From Virgibacillus doumboii (lineage in GTDB: Bacteria; Bacillota; Bacilli; Bacillales; Amphibacillaceae): DNA of 64,000 bases. Position numbers and translations under genes: made by a program. The stretch's first letter is position 1; each line of letters opens with the position of its first letter. Location: contig NZ_CADCWQ010000001.1 of the NCBI RefSeq assembly GCF_902806455.1, forward strand, positions 186,001-250,000, written 5' to 3'. Under the pieces are notes generated by a model, which searched no databases, was not told where the DNA came from, and saw nothing but the letters and a program-made list of their open reading frames with translations. This document shows, piece by piece, positions 43,860 through 53,323 of the stretch.

Positions 43860-44150
43860 ATGAATAAAACAATCTCAATAAACGATATTGTAAGTCAGAT
43901 AGAAGGAAATATTGTCAGTGACATGGATGGAGAAAAAGTCATGTTAAGTATCCAAAATGGAAAGTATTACAATCTTGGTGAAATTGGCGGGGAGATTTGG
44001 GAGTTTATCAAAGAACCTGCATCAATTCATGACCTGATTCGTTCGTTAGTAGCGCAATATGATGTAGAAGAAAGTGAATGCAGGGATCAGACTATTGGAT
44101 TCATAGATCATTTATTAGAAGAAGGTTTAGTAAAGGTAGAGTCTGCTTAA
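43860..44150 (+). CDS. Lasso RRE protein B1 (PqqD-like)
   Basis: RiPP recognition element, 96 residues, binding the leader and presenting it to B2. The PqqD-like winged-helix signature is seen in GEKVMLSIQNGKYYNLGEIG, EIWEFIKEPASIHDLI and VEESECRDQTIGFIDHLLEEGLVKV. Starts 5 nt after the kinase stop with an AAGGGAGAG ribosome site. A separate B1, rather than a B1-B2 fusion, is typical of Gram-positive lasso clusters. Confidence 0.9.
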   Translation: MNKTISINDIVSQIEGNIVSDMDGEKVMLSIQNGKYYNLGEIGGEIWEFIKEPASIHDLIRSLVAQYDVEESECRDQTIGFIDHLLEEGLVKVESA

Positions 44151-44167
44151 GAAGGGGAAAGAGCGAG

Positions 44168-44614
44168 ATGCGAAAGGTAAACATACTTCTGTCGTTAAAT
44201 ATGGAAATGAAAGTGCTCTTATTCGAAGCATATTTTTATCTAGCCTGGGGGCGTATGCTAAAAGGGATGCCCTTTTCAAAAATTGCCCCTTCACTGGGAG
44301 AAAAAATGAAAGAAACATCGACCAATCTAAATCCTGAATACAGAAGGAAGTTGGGAGGAATATCCCAAGCGATACAAATCATGAGCAAGTATACGTTTTG
44401 GGAAAGTGAATGCCTTGTTAAAGCAATTGCCGCAATGAAGATGCTGGAAAAACGGGACATTGAAAGCACGCTTTACCTGGGAATGGCAAAAGATGAATCG
44501 GGCCAATTAATTGCCCATGCTTGGTTGCGCAGTGGCCCTTTCTATATAACTGGTGCGGCAGGGATGGAACGTTTTACAGTTGTCAACAAGTTTGCAAAAA
44601 CCTTGTCAAAGTAA
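44168..44614 (+). CDS. Lasso leader peptidase B2 (transglutaminase-like Cys protease)
   Basis: A 148-residue lasso protein B2. The catalytic Cys82 is in WESECLVKAIAAM and His117 in LIAHAWLRSGP; the Asp of the triad is probably within the following GP.YITG.. region by family comparison, not seen directly. It cuts after the leader residue following Thr(-2). ATG 44168 follows GAAGGGGAAAG and lies 17 nt after the B1 stop. Confidence 0.9.
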   Translation: MRKVNILLSLNMEMKVLLFEAYFYLAWGRMLKGMPFSKIAPSLGEKMKETSTNLNPEYRRKLGGISQAIQIMSKYTFWESECLVKAIAAMKMLEKRDIESTLYLGMAKDESGQLIAHAWLRSGPFYITGAAGMERFTVVNKFAKTLSK

Positions 44615-44626
44615 GGAGAGAACGAT

Positions 44627-45802
44627 ATGAAACGGTTCAATCTTGATATCTCCAACGTACCAAATGAACTTCGCTTCATAATTGAGCTATTAAAAAACGA
44701 AGATATTGCTACTATCAATCCAATAGTTTATAAGAATATTGATTGGAAAGCATTTATAGAATTGTTATTTCATCACCGATTATACCCGATTATCTATTCA
44801 AAATTAAAACAGTTTGACGGGGGAATTGTACCACCGGATGTGGTGAATTATATTTCCATTTACTACAAGAAAAACACATTGCAAATGCTGAAATTCAGTG
44901 CAGTGACGGAAAATATCAGCAGACTGTTTGCTGAAAATCGGATTCCACTCATTTTATTAAAAGGGCCGGCACTTGGTCATTTATTGTATGGGGACATTTC
45001 ACTAAGAACCTCCAGTGACTTAGATTTCCTGGTTCCTATTGAGGAACTGGAAAAAACGGATAGATTGCTTGCCGAACAGGGCTATCAAAAACATGATTAC
45101 ATAAAAACAGTACTTAATGATTGGAAATGGCGACATCACCATGTAACTTATTATCATCCCCAGCAACAAATCAAAATGGAAATTCATTGGCGATTAAATC
45201 CTGGTCCCGCTAAAGAACCTGGTTTTCAGGAATTATGGGAGAGGAAAAATAGAAGTAAGTTTACTAGTTTTCCAGTTTATTTATTAGGGAAAGAGGATTT
45301 ATTCTTATTTCTAACGTCTCATGGTGCACGCCACGGCTGGTCACGGCTTCGCTGGTTGGTCGATATTCAGGAATTGGTTAAACAAGAAATAGATTGGAAA
45401 AAAGTAAATGATAAATTAAGAGTATGTTACTATAAAAAGCCTGCAGGGCAAGGACTTTTATTGGCATCTTGTCTTTTAAATTCGGGGATAAGTCATGAAA
45501 TGCAGCGATTAATGAAAGCTAAATCGACAATGCATTTAGCTCAGCAGGCGGTATATTATTTGGAAAATAGGATTAATCTGCACACAGATCCGGTTCCGGA
45601 AGATGTAGCGCACTTTCATAAACATCATTTATTTTCATTGATGGGTTGGCGGCAGAAATGGTTATTTTTATTGAGTTTCTTATACCCTTATCCAGATGAT
45701 GTAGAAACATTACCATTACCAAAAACCTTGCACTTTCTCTATTTTCCATTACGGCCAATTTTGTGGGCTTACCGGAAGACGAGAAAAATTGCCTTTTCAT
45801 AG
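44627..45802 (+). CDS. Lasso-associated nucleotidyltransferase family protein (NTP_transf_5, PsmN type)
   Basis: A 391-residue protein of the nucleotidyltransferase family found in phosphorylated-lasso clusters. ILLKGPALGHLLYGDISLRTSSDLDFLV contains the G-S/D-x-D metal site (SSDLDFLV, about residues 130-137), and KMEIHWRLNPG the third acidic residue. In pseudomycoidin biosynthesis the homologue PsmN adds hexoses to the phosphorylated C-terminus, so a sugar-type second modification is plausible here. An AAGGAGAG ribosome site precedes ATG 44627. Confidence 0.85.
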   Translation: MKRFNLDISNVPNELRFIIELLKNEDIATINPIVYKNIDWKAFIELLFHHRLYPIIYSKLKQFDGGIVPPDVVNYISIYYKKNTLQMLKFSAVTENISRLFAENRIPLILLKGPALGHLLYGDISLRTSSDLDFLVPIEELEKTDRLLAEQGYQKHDYIKTVLNDWKWRHHHVTYYHPQQQIKMEIHWRLNPGPAKEPGFQELWERKNRSKFTSFPVYLLGKEDLFLFLTSHGARHGWSRLRWLVDIQELVKQEIDWKKVNDKLRVCYYKKPAGQGLLLASCLLNSGISHEMQRLMKAKSTMHLAQQAVYYLENRINLHTDPVPEDVAHFHKHHLFSLMGWRQKWLFLLSFLYPYPDDVETLPLPKTLHFLYFPLRPILWAYRKTRKIAFS

Positions 45803-45810
45803 GGGGGACG

Positions 45811-47610
45811 ATGATGAAATCCATCATTTATTTTTTAAAACAAATACACGCTTACTCTGGGAAAATTGTTTATATAAATCTTATGGCAATGACGGGGATT
45901 GGTTTATTAGAAGGTGTAGCTATTTTATTACTGATACCATTAATCAGTATAAGTGGAATTATCGACATGGGTGTAGAGGGAATCCCTCTTTTAAACAATC
46001 TTGGTTTTATTGAAAATATCCCCCCTCTTATTGGACTTCCTGTGATTTTAACTTTTTATGTTTTACTTGTAATTGGTCAAAATATCGTGCGCAGACAGTT
46101 AACAGTGAAGAATACAGAAATACAACAGGGTTTTCTACGATACATGCAGGTGGAAACCTATAAGTCAATACTTCATTCAAATTGGCAATTTTTTGTCAAA
46201 CAAAGAAAATCGGATTTGGTAAACATTCTGACATCAGAAATTGGTCGTTCGAGTATGGGGGCGTATTCTGTATTAAAGTTTATTTCATCTACGGCATTTT
46301 CCGCCATTCAAATTGGTCTTGCTTTCATTCTCTCACCCAGTATAACCATTTTTGTATTGCTATGCGGTTTGATTCTCATCTTTTTTAATCGTAAGTTCCT
46401 TAAACGGTCACTTGCCTTAGGAAGAAGAAATTTTGAATTAGGCCGGGAATACCTTGGGGGTGTTACGGATCAGATGAATGGGATTAAAGATATTAAAAGT
46501 AACACACTTGAAGATTCCAGAATGGTTTGGTTTCAATCGATTACTAAAGATATGAAAAATCAACAAGTGGAATACACAAGATTAAAAGCAACCTCACAAC
46601 TATATTACAAAGTAGCATCAGCGTTATTAATTGCTGTGTTTATTTATTTTGCCTTAATGATGTTTCAGGCACAGGCAGCACAACTTCTTTTAATAACAGC
46701 GATTTTTTCCAGGTTATGGCCAACAGTTGCTGGTATACAAGCATCATTGGAACAAATTGCATCAACGATTCCATCATTTAAAGCAGTGATAGCGTTACAG
46801 AATGAATGTAAGATTGCAAGGGAATTTGAGAAAAATAAAGAAGAAAAAATTATACCGTTACAGGTCCAGAATGGTATCGAATGTGATCACATCCATTTCC
46901 GATACAACCAGCGTAAAAATAATTATGCACTTAAAGATATTGACATTACCATCCCCGCAACCCAAATGATGGCATTTGTAGGGCGCTCGGGTGCTGGGAA
47001 AAGTACATTAATTGATATTTTATTGGGATTAAATAAACCGGAAAAGGGGCAAGTCATTATTGATGGGGTACCATTAACCAGTGATCAGTTATTAGCATGG
47101 AGAAGGTCCATCAGCTACGTACCACAGGATCCATTCCTATTTAATACGAGTATACGAGACAATCTTCTTTTAGTAGAACCTGATGCGAGTGAAGAACAAA
47201 TGTGGGATGCCCTTGATTTCTCCTCGGCAGCAGAGTTTGTGAGTAAGCTGCCGGATGGACTTGATACGTTAATTGGCGATCGCGGGATAAAATTATCCGG
47301 CGGTGAGCGGCAGCGGCTTGTTTTGGCTCGCGCAATCTTGCGTAACCCATCTATTCTTGTACTGGATGAAGCAACAAGTTCACTTGATACGGAAAATGAG
47401 GCAAAAATCCAGGAAGCATTGGATAGGCTGAAAGGGAAAATGACAATCATAGTAATTGCGCACCGTCTATCAACGATTCGAAACGCCGACCAAGTGGTTG
47501 TGCTGGAAGAAGGTGAAATCGTCCAAAAAGGCGGGTTCACCCAGCTGGCAGGTGAGAAAAGAAGCACATTCAGTTATTTATTACAGAATCAAACGGAAGT
47601 TACACAATAA
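45811..47610 (+). CDS. Lasso peptide ABC exporter (LanT-less type, protein D)
   Basis: Fused ABC half-transporter, 599 residues: six TM segments in the first 320, then GRSGAGKST (Walker A), LSGGERQR (signature), LVLDEATSSLD (Walker B) and IAHRLST. It has no N-terminal peptidase domain, consistent with leader removal by B2. It should export the mature lasso peptides and give immunity. Start is ATG 45811 or the adjacent ATG 45814, after AGGGGGG. It follows the nucleotidyltransferase by 8 nt. Confidence 0.88.
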   Translation: MMKSIIYFLKQIHAYSGKIVYINLMAMTGIGLLEGVAILLLIPLISISGIIDMGVEGIPLLNNLGFIENIPPLIGLPVILTFYVLLVIGQNIVRRQLTVKNTEIQQGFLRYMQVETYKSILHSNWQFFVKQRKSDLVNILTSEIGRSSMGAYSVLKFISSTAFSAIQIGLAFILSPSITIFVLLCGLILIFFNRKFLKRSLALGRRNFELGREYLGGVTDQMNGIKDIKSNTLEDSRMVWFQSITKDMKNQQVEYTRLKATSQLYYKVASALLIAVFIYFALMMFQAQAAQLLLITAIFSRLWPTVAGIQASLEQIASTIPSFKAVIALQNECKIAREFEKNKEEKIIPLQVQNGIECDHIHFRYNQRKNNYALKDIDITIPATQMMAFVGRSGAGKSTLIDILLGLNKPEKGQVIIDGVPLTSDQLLAWRRSISYVPQDPFLFNTSIRDNLLLVEPDASEEQMWDALDFSSAAEFVSKLPDGLDTLIGDRGIKLSGGERQRLVLARAILRNPSILVLDEATSSLDTENEAKIQEALDRLKGKMTIIVIAHRLSTIRNADQVVVLEEGEIVQKGGFTQLAGEKRSTFSYLLQNQTEVTQ

Positions 47611-47627
47611 GATGGCGGTGATCAGTC

Positions 47628-48605
47628 TTGAAAAAGATTGGAGGAAGGATTCTACTAGGAATATTACTCGCATTTGTTGTATTAATTGTTTATACCATAT
47701 GGGACAATAACCGAATAACGATCACAGAGCAAAAAGTCATGATAGAAGATCTCCCGGAACAACTTAAAGGGTTCCGGATTCTTCATGTTACAGACCTGCA
47801 TGAAAAAGAATTTGGCAACAATCAGGCAAAATTGATAGACGCGATAAATGCCATCAATTATGATGCGATTGTTTTCACAGGGGACATGCTGGATAGCACG
47901 CAAAGCACCGATTTCACCTCTTTTTACACTTTGCTCGAAGGTATTACGAATAAAGAAAATGCCTGGTTCGTACCAGGAAATACTGATCCATACAGTTACC
48001 AATTCAACCCGGATATCGAAAAAAGTGAGTTCATTAAAGGGATGGAAAAAAGAGGTGTCAAACTGTTGGAATCAATAGATACAGCAGAAATAGATGGATC
48101 GGAAGTCCACTTTGTGAATTTCGAGCTGGCTATTGTGAAAGATTCTGAACACGTTGGCATAAGTAACGGCGTGGTCACCCCGCCATATGAATCAAATGAA
48201 AAGTATATCGCGCATCGAAAGCAGCTTTGGGAGGGCATGGAAAAAATAGAGGATGAAAAAACAGTCATTGCTCTCAACCATTACCCGGTGGTTGATGCGA
48301 GAATCGATTATATCAAAAATAGCTCCAGCAAAGTTTTAAGAGATTTTGATTTAATCATGGCTGGACACTATCATGGCGGCCAAATCCGCCTGCCGTTTGT
48401 AGGTGCACTATTCGTTCCAGAGCCCTGGTACAACAACAGTTTTTTTCCACCAAAAGACCGTGTGAATGGATTATGGGAATACAAGCAAATGAAGCAGTAT
48501 GTCAGTACCGGTCTTGGAAGCAGTGACTCCATCTTATTCCTGAAGTTTCGCTTGTTTAACCCTCCGGAAATTAACCTGATCACATTGGAGCGTCAAGCAA
48601 AATAA
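47628..48605 (+). CDS. Membrane-anchored metallophosphoesterase
   Basis: A 325-residue calcineurin-like phosphoesterase with an N-terminal TM helix (ILLGILLAFVVLIVYTIW) that anchors it outside the membrane. Metal-binding motifs in order: HVTDLHEKEFG, FTGDMLD, GNTD, LNHYPV and AGHYHGGQIR. It follows the exporter by 17 nt and may be cotranscribed, which raises the possibility that it dephosphorylates an exported peptide or lipid, but it also resembles housekeeping YkuE-like enzymes. TTG 47628 with GGCGGTGAT upstream. Confidence 0.85.
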   Translation: MKKIGGRILLGILLAFVVLIVYTIWDNNRITITEQKVMIEDLPEQLKGFRILHVTDLHEKEFGNNQAKLIDAINAINYDAIVFTGDMLDSTQSTDFTSFYTLLEGITNKENAWFVPGNTDPYSYQFNPDIEKSEFIKGMEKRGVKLLESIDTAEIDGSEVHFVNFELAIVKDSEHVGISNGVVTPPYESNEKYIAHRKQLWEGMEKIEDEKTVIALNHYPVVDARIDYIKNSSSKVLRDFDLIMAGHYHGGQIRLPFVGALFVPEPWYNNSFFPPKDRVNGLWEYKQMKQYVSTGLGSSDSILFLKFRLFNPPEINLITLERQAK

Positions 48606-48672
48606 AAATAGCTTTTGCTGTAAAAAATCTAGTATAATAGTACTATGCAATCATCACCGGGAGGAGAGTATA

Positions 48673-50091
48673 GTGAGAGACACAATTTATAAAAAAGACA
48701 TAAAGAATTCTGGTAAACAGCGTTGTAAGCAGCTGGAGCGGAATCAGCAATTTTATAAAAATAAGTCGCACAAAAACCGGAAATCCCCAAATGCCCCATC
48801 TGAGTCAGCATCTGAAAACTATCAACGGGAAAAGAAGCTCCGCAAACGAGCGCAGAAGGATTTACATACAGTTCGAAATACACTGGAGCAGAATAAGAAG
48901 ACTATTAAAAAGCAAAAGCAGGAATTACAGGAGTATAGGAAAGAAGTTTTCAGGCTTAAACATGATTGCTGGGAACTTACACAATCGCTTAAACAAGTAA
49001 ATACCCTCGAAAAAGAGATAAAGCAGCAGGAACATACCATTCAACTGGAACGAGAAGAGCGGTTAAAGGCAGAAGATACAGTTCGGCAACTGGAAGCTGA
49101 ACGAAAGAAACGCCGGAAAAATAATAACAAAATGACTGCGCATACGAATCAGGTCAAACAATTAAAACAATCAAATGCCTCGCTGAAACGTCAATTGGAA
49201 AATTATGATCTGCTATCCCATCAAAAATATAGTAATCTCGAACAAGAGGTAAAAGATTTGCGGAAAGAAGTTCTCGTTCATCGCAATCGCGAGAAAGAGA
49301 TTTATAAAAATCCGATGTATCTGTTTCCATATTTGAAACAGCATATTACAAGTGATTATTTGCCCGATTTATTAAATCTGATTGAAGACTCCATTACCAC
49401 CAGCAACCTCCCGCATTTCTACCGCGGTCCCCATAATTTGTTTTATCTGCTTATGCGGCGTGTGAATTTACTTGCCTATCAAACCAAAAAAAGAACCAGG
49501 CCGTACCATCTTCAGAATACACACAATACAAATAAAATAAATCGTCTCGGTTATCTAATCTATGTAAATGATAGCTGGAAATTTGTAGACCTCTCCGAGA
49601 GTGACAGACAGCAAGTTTACCCGGTAATTGAAAATTTGAGCGATAGTGAGCTTTCCATCAATACACCAGCTAGGGCTATTTTTCGCCAGGAAGGGGTAAA
49701 CATTCTGCACCTATTTTCATTACGGCCTCCAAGAACTCCACAGGCCAAACAAAAACATACCAGAACAAAATCGCCAAAAAAACAATACAATTTTTTTGGC
49801 AAATTCAATATTCTGGTTTTGGGATCAAGGTTTATGAACGATTATAAATACCGATTGGAAAAACACGGATTTATAGTAGAACTTCACAATCCCTATGAAG
49901 AAAGCTATGAACTGTTGAAAGGTAAAATTAACCGAGCCGAAATAATCCTTGTCTGTGAACGTCATGTTCCACATAGTATTTGGGATTATATTGATAAAAC
50001 ACAGCCATATGTGAGTGTGTTAAAGCAGGACAGCAAGGATCTGATTTCCACACATGCCTACCTGACGTTACAACGGTGTGAGCTTGTATAG
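48673..50091 (+). CDS. Coiled-coil protein with C-terminal DUF2325
   Basis: A 472-residue cytosolic protein. Residues about 50-215 are a long charged coiled coil (Lys, Glu, Gln rich). A middle domain (YLFPYLKQHITSDYLPDLL...) is unrecognised. The last 100 residues (FNILVLGSRFMNDYKYRLEKHG, NRAEIILVCERHVPHSIWDYI) match the DUF2325 pattern of a small Rossmann-like domain with a conserved His. Function unknown. GTG 48673 has GAGGAG upstream, and a TATAAT at 48633-48638 may be its -10. Confidence 0.7.
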   Translation: MRDTIYKKDIKNSGKQRCKQLERNQQFYKNKSHKNRKSPNAPSESASENYQREKKLRKRAQKDLHTVRNTLEQNKKTIKKQKQELQEYRKEVFRLKHDCWELTQSLKQVNTLEKEIKQQEHTIQLEREERLKAEDTVRQLEAERKKRRKNNNKMTAHTNQVKQLKQSNASLKRQLENYDLLSHQKYSNLEQEVKDLRKEVLVHRNREKEIYKNPMYLFPYLKQHITSDYLPDLLNLIEDSITTSNLPHFYRGPHNLFYLLMRRVNLLAYQTKKRTRPYHLQNTHNTNKINRLGYLIYVNDSWKFVDLSESDRQQVYPVIENLSDSELSINTPARAIFRQEGVNILHLFSLRPPRTPQAKQKHTRTKSPKKQYNFFGKFNILVLGSRFMNDYKYRLEKHGFIVELHNPYEESYELLKGKINRAEIILVCERHVPHSIWDYIDKTQPYVSVLKQDSKDLISTHAYLTLQRCELV

Positions 50092-50098
50092 GAAATGG

Positions 50099-50104
50099 TA
50101 TAAT
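50099..50104 (+). promoter_or_regulatory. Extended -10 promoter element
   Basis: TGGTATAAT (50096-50104) is a perfect extended -10; no good -35 is visible. It lies 30 nt before the SEC-C gene. Confidence 0.45.
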
Positions 50105-50133
50105 CGGGTATAGATGAATGGAGGCAGATTTTC

Positions 50134-51294
50134 ATGAACGCGTTTTTAAAAACAATTGAACCACATATACTTTCTGATGATCCGATACTGCAGCGTTCTG
50201 TGATGCATTCATTAAGGGAATACCCGTATATACCCATTGAATGGACAGCAGAATTATTGCGAAAGTCCAGAGGCTCCAGACAGTCGATGCGTAATATTGT
50301 CCTTTCGATGGACGAAATGCATTTTGATGAGAATGCCGTGAAAGAATTAATTATATGCCTGAGACTAACCAGCAAAGAGAAGCTTCATATCTATACAAGA
50401 TTACTTCATCAGATTAGTCCGGAATTGCTGTTGGCTCATAAAAAAGAACTTAATCCATATATTTCTGCTGTAGATTGGGAGTTTTATCAGAAATTAGTAA
50501 CAGTCAATGATATGGAGGAAGCTTACTCTCTCTACTTTGATGCTATTCGTAATTTAGACTCAAAATACAACGGGCATTGGTATAAACTCTGCAAGCGAGC
50601 TATTGAAATGCTTATTGAAAAAGGCTTCATGAATGAATGGGAGATTGTACTCAGAATCCGGGAAATACTTGAAGAGAATGATGGCATCCTTAATTATGAA
50701 GGTCTCTTGAATGTATACGCGATGAGTATTTTTCGTGAACCGAAATGGATTCCACTGCTTGTCGAAATGCTCACATGGGACGATGATTTTTTGCTGGAGG
50801 AAGTAAGCAGATCACTAATAAGCTATCAGTCGGATAAAGTAGTTGAAGCAGTTTACCCGCTTTGTAAAACAGATGATTTTATTTTTCCGATTGGCGTTTT
50901 GAAAGATACAAAAACAGAATCAGCAGTCAGCGCATTAAAGCAACTCTATCATGAAACGGATGATTCCGAAGCGTGGGAACTCATTGCAGATGGACTATGC
51001 AGTCAGTTTTCCATAGAAGGAATTCCAGAGATTGAACGGCATATGGATCAGGGTTATCGCGCAAAAATTGTGGAAATAGAGGAATCGGCATATGGGTTTT
51101 ACAAGGTTATCGGGGAGACGCATCCGGAATTGCACCTTTGGAAAAGAGAATCAGAGGAACGTGAGCGCAAATTTCAAGCACGATTGGGTAGGGATTTGGT
51201 GAACCAACCTATTATTAAAGAAAGTAAAGTTGGACGCAATGACCCATGTCCATGCGGGAGCGGTAAGAAATATAAGAAGTGCCACGGCGCCTGA
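50134..51294 (+). CDS. HEAT-like repeat protein with C-terminal SEC-C zinc motif
   Basis: A 386-residue, mostly helical protein whose repeated helices (for example [46 protein letters not shown]) resemble HEAT/PBS-type repeats. It ends with [20 protein letters not shown], the SEC-C zinc-binding motif also found at the SecA C-terminus. SEC-C can bind ribosomes or SecB-like partners, but the role here is unknown. GGAGG 9 nt before ATG 50134. Confidence 0.8.
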   Translation: MNAFLKTIEPHILSDDPILQRSVMHSLREYPYIPIEWTAELLRKSRGSRQSMRNIVLSMDEMHFDENAVKELIICLRLTSKEKLHIYTRLLHQISPELLLAHKKELNPYISAVDWEFYQKLVTVNDMEEAYSLYFDAIRNLDSKYNGHWYKLCKRAIEMLIEKGFMNEWEIVLRIREILEENDGILNYEGLLNVYAMSIFREPKWIPLLVEMLTWDDDFLLEEVSRSLISYQSDKVVEAVYPLCKTDDFIFPIGVLKDTKTESAVSALKQLYHETDDSEAWELIADGLCSQFSIEGIPEIERHMDQGYRAKIVEIEESAYGFYKVIGETHPELHLWKRESEERERKFQARLGRDLVNQPIIKESKVGRNDPCPCGSGKKYKKCHGA

Positions 51295-51317
51295 TGTGGA
51301 TAGTAGAATTTGCCGCA

Positions 51318-51346
51318 TTGCGGTACATCCAGTAATATAGTACAAT
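51318..51346 (+). promoter_or_regulatory. Predicted rlmN promoter
   Basis: TTGCGG (51318-51323), 17-nt spacer and TACAAT (51341-51346), 34 nt before the start codon of rlmN. Confidence 0.5.
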
Positions 51347-51380
51347 GTAAGAATTGCAACGTTTGAAATGAGGTATCAAA

Positions 51381-52448
51381 ATGAGTAAAACATCCATTTA
51401 TGGAATGACATATGAACAATTGACCGATTGGCTGGTGGAACACGGACAACAGCGTTTCCGCACAGATCAGGTTTGGAACTGGCTTTATAAAAAGCGTGTC
51501 ACTGAATTCGCTGAGATGAAGAACGTCAATAAAGAAACAATTGAACTGCTTGAGGAGAATTTTGTTCTTCACACATTGAAGGAGGAAATCAAGCAGGAAT
51601 CTTCTGACGGTACGGTTAAATACTTGTTCAGGCTTGCGGATGGCAACGTAATCGAGACGGTATTGATGCGTTTCAATTACGGATTGTCTGTTTGTGTGAC
51701 AACACAGGTAGGCTGTAATATTGGCTGTTCGTTCTGTGCAAGTGGTCTGTTGACGAAGAGCCGTGATCTGAATGGCGGCGAAATTGTCGAGCAGATTATG
51801 AGTGTGCAGAAGCATCTTGACGAAAAAGGTGAAGATGAGCGCGTAAGTCATATCGTTGTTATGGGTATTGGCGAGCCATTCGATAACTTTAACAATCTAA
51901 TGGACTTCATCAATGTCGTGAACCATGACCATGGCTTGAATATTGGTGCAAGACATATTACCGTGTCTACAAGTGGCCTTGCTCATAAGATTTATGAATG
52001 GGCAGATGCCGGCACACAGGTTAATTTGGCTATATCCTTACACGCGCCAAATAACGAACTAAGAACCCAGATTATGAAAATAAACCGGGCATTTCCGATT
52101 GAAAAGCTCATGGCTTCAGTCGATTACTACCTGGAAAAAGTAAACCGCCGTATTACGTATGAATATATTATGCTGAAGGATGTCAATGATCATAAAGAAG
52201 AAGCGGAAGAACTGGTGAAATTGCTTGATGATAAACGGCATTTAAGCTATGTGAACCTGATTCCGTATAATTCCGTTGACGAACACAACCAGTATCAGCG
52301 CAGTGACTCCGAAACAATCCAGGCATTTTACGAAACATTAAAAGAGAACGGCATTAACTGTGGTGTCCGCTGGGAAAACGGTGCAGATATTGATGCTGCA
52401 TGCGGACAGCTCCGAAGCAAGCAAATTAAGAAAAAGAACGCAGTGTAA
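51381..52448 (+). CDS. rlmN: 23S rRNA (adenine2503-C2)-methyltransferase
   Basis: Radical SAM enzyme of 355 residues that methylates C2 of A2503 in 23S rRNA (and A37 in some tRNAs). The cluster motif is CNIGCSFC (C112, C116, C119), followed by [26 protein letters not shown] and [10 protein letters not shown]; the methyl-carrying Cys is in DIDAACGQL near the end. The sequence follows RlmN rather than Cfr. GAGG about 9 nt upstream of ATG 51381. Own promoter and terminator, so a single-gene unit. Confidence 0.93.
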   Translation: MSKTSIYGMTYEQLTDWLVEHGQQRFRTDQVWNWLYKKRVTEFAEMKNVNKETIELLEENFVLHTLKEEIKQESSDGTVKYLFRLADGNVIETVLMRFNYGLSVCVTTQVGCNIGCSFCASGLLTKSRDLNGGEIVEQIMSVQKHLDEKGEDERVSHIVVMGIGEPFDNFNNLMDFINVVNHDHGLNIGARHITVSTSGLAHKIYEWADAGTQVNLAISLHAPNNELRTQIMKINRAFPIEKLMASVDYYLEKVNRRITYEYIMLKDVNDHKEEAEELVKLLDDKRHLSYVNLIPYNSVDEHNQYQRSDSETIQAFYETLKENGINCGVRWENGADIDAACGQLRSKQIKKKNAV

Positions 52449-52450
52449 GA

Positions 52451-52487
52451 AAAAAACCAATTGCTGTCATTCAGCGATTGGTTTTTT
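52451..52487 (+). terminator. rlmN terminator
   Basis: AAAAAACCAATTGCTG and CAGCGATTGGTTTTTT form a 16-bp stem with one G-T pair and a 5-nt loop, ending in six Ts. Confidence 0.88.
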
Positions 52488-52513
52488 GGTAATTGGAAAA
52501 AAGAACATACGAA

Positions 52514-52694
52514 GCGGACATATATTCCGCTATTTCCCGCAAAACACACGTTTTAAAGGTATTCACGGACATATATTCCGTTATATCCCAAAAATGAGCG
52601 AATGGAAGACCGTTTTTCGCCTGATAGCGGAACAAATGTCCGCGAACAGTGTAAAATCACCGTTTTCGACACAAATAACGGAATAAATGTCCAC
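52514..52694. repeat. Composite inverted repeat (GGACAT...ATTCCG family), copy 1
   Basis: Two forward units 'ggacatatattccg(c/t)tat' (from 52516 and 52573) and two inverted units 'ata(g/a)cggaa(c/t)aaatgtcc' (ending near 52641 and 52692) with 'aaacacacg' between the forward units. The element fills the gap between the rlmN terminator and the next gene. A second copy with the same order is at 56393. Confidence 0.7.
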
Positions 52695-52722
52695 TTAATC
52701 ATTGCAGCACAGATTTATGTAC

Positions 52723-53247
52723 CTACTGTTTTTCACTGTTTGTCGTCACGGTTTCCTCAGCCTGGTCCTCTTCCCATCCTTTACAAACATCCACCCAGCC
52801 TTTAGCAAATGAATAATCAGCTAACTCATCACATGATAATTCAATTGCTGAGTTTGTACTTCCACAGGCAGGAAATACGGTTTCAAAGCGTTTCATCGAG
52901 ACGTCCAGATAAACATCCAGGTCGTTTGTTAATCCAAATGGGCAGACGCCGCCGACGCCATGCCCTGTCTGTTCCAACACTTCGTCAGGTGAAAGCATTC
53001 GTGCCTTGAAGCTGAAATAATTACGGAACTTTTTATTATCAATTTTGGCATCACCAGCGGTAACGACCAATAGTCCGTTGTCCCCTTCGCCTCTGAAGGA
53101 TAGCGTTTTCGCGATACGTGCAGGACGAACACCAATCGTATCAGCTGCTTCCTGAACCGTGGCGCTTGAGCTGTCAAACTCCATTACGTCTGCATCACGA
53201 TCCCACTTTTTAAAATGATTCTTCACACTTTCCAATGACATCTGCAT
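52723..53247 (-). CDS. YbaK/EbsC family aminoacyl-tRNA deacylase
   Basis: A 174-residue single-domain YbaK/ProX-type protein, expected to hydrolyse mischarged tRNA in the cytosol. Supporting motifs: ATVQEAADTIGVRPARIAKTL with the conserved Lys, GDAKIDNKKFRN, GVGGVCPFGL and VFPACGSTNSAIEL. The C-terminal 20 residues are acidic and variable. ATG 53247 follows GAGGAGCTGTGA. Substrate specificity cannot be assigned. Confidence 0.9.
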   Translation of the reverse strand: MQMSLESVKNHFKKWDRDADVMEFDSSSATVQEAADTIGVRPARIAKTLSFRGEGDNGLLVVTAGDAKIDNKKFRNYFSFKARMLSPDEVLEQTGHGVGGVCPFGLTNDLDVYLDVSMKRFETVFPACGSTNSAIELSCDELADYSFAKGWVDVCKGWEEDQAEETVTTNSEKQ

Positions 53248-53323
53248 TCACAGCTCCTCTCTGCCAATATTATGAAAAATATATCATTCTTTCATACAGT
53301 AAAGCAAAAAAGAGGTCCTGTCC

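Noticed and set aside
51174..51851. Long open frame antisense to the SEC-C gene end and rlmN start
   Set aside because: Shadow of two well-supported genes; sequence rich in His, Leu, Phe and Gln with no motif and no ribosome site.
51381..52448. Cfr-type antibiotic-resistance methyltransferase
   Set aside because: Overall sequence follows RlmN ([32 protein letters not shown]); Cfr-specific sequence is absent.
52360..52805. Open frames across the composite repeat after rlmN
   Set aside because: They derive from repeat units and the end of rlmN, and contain no family motif.
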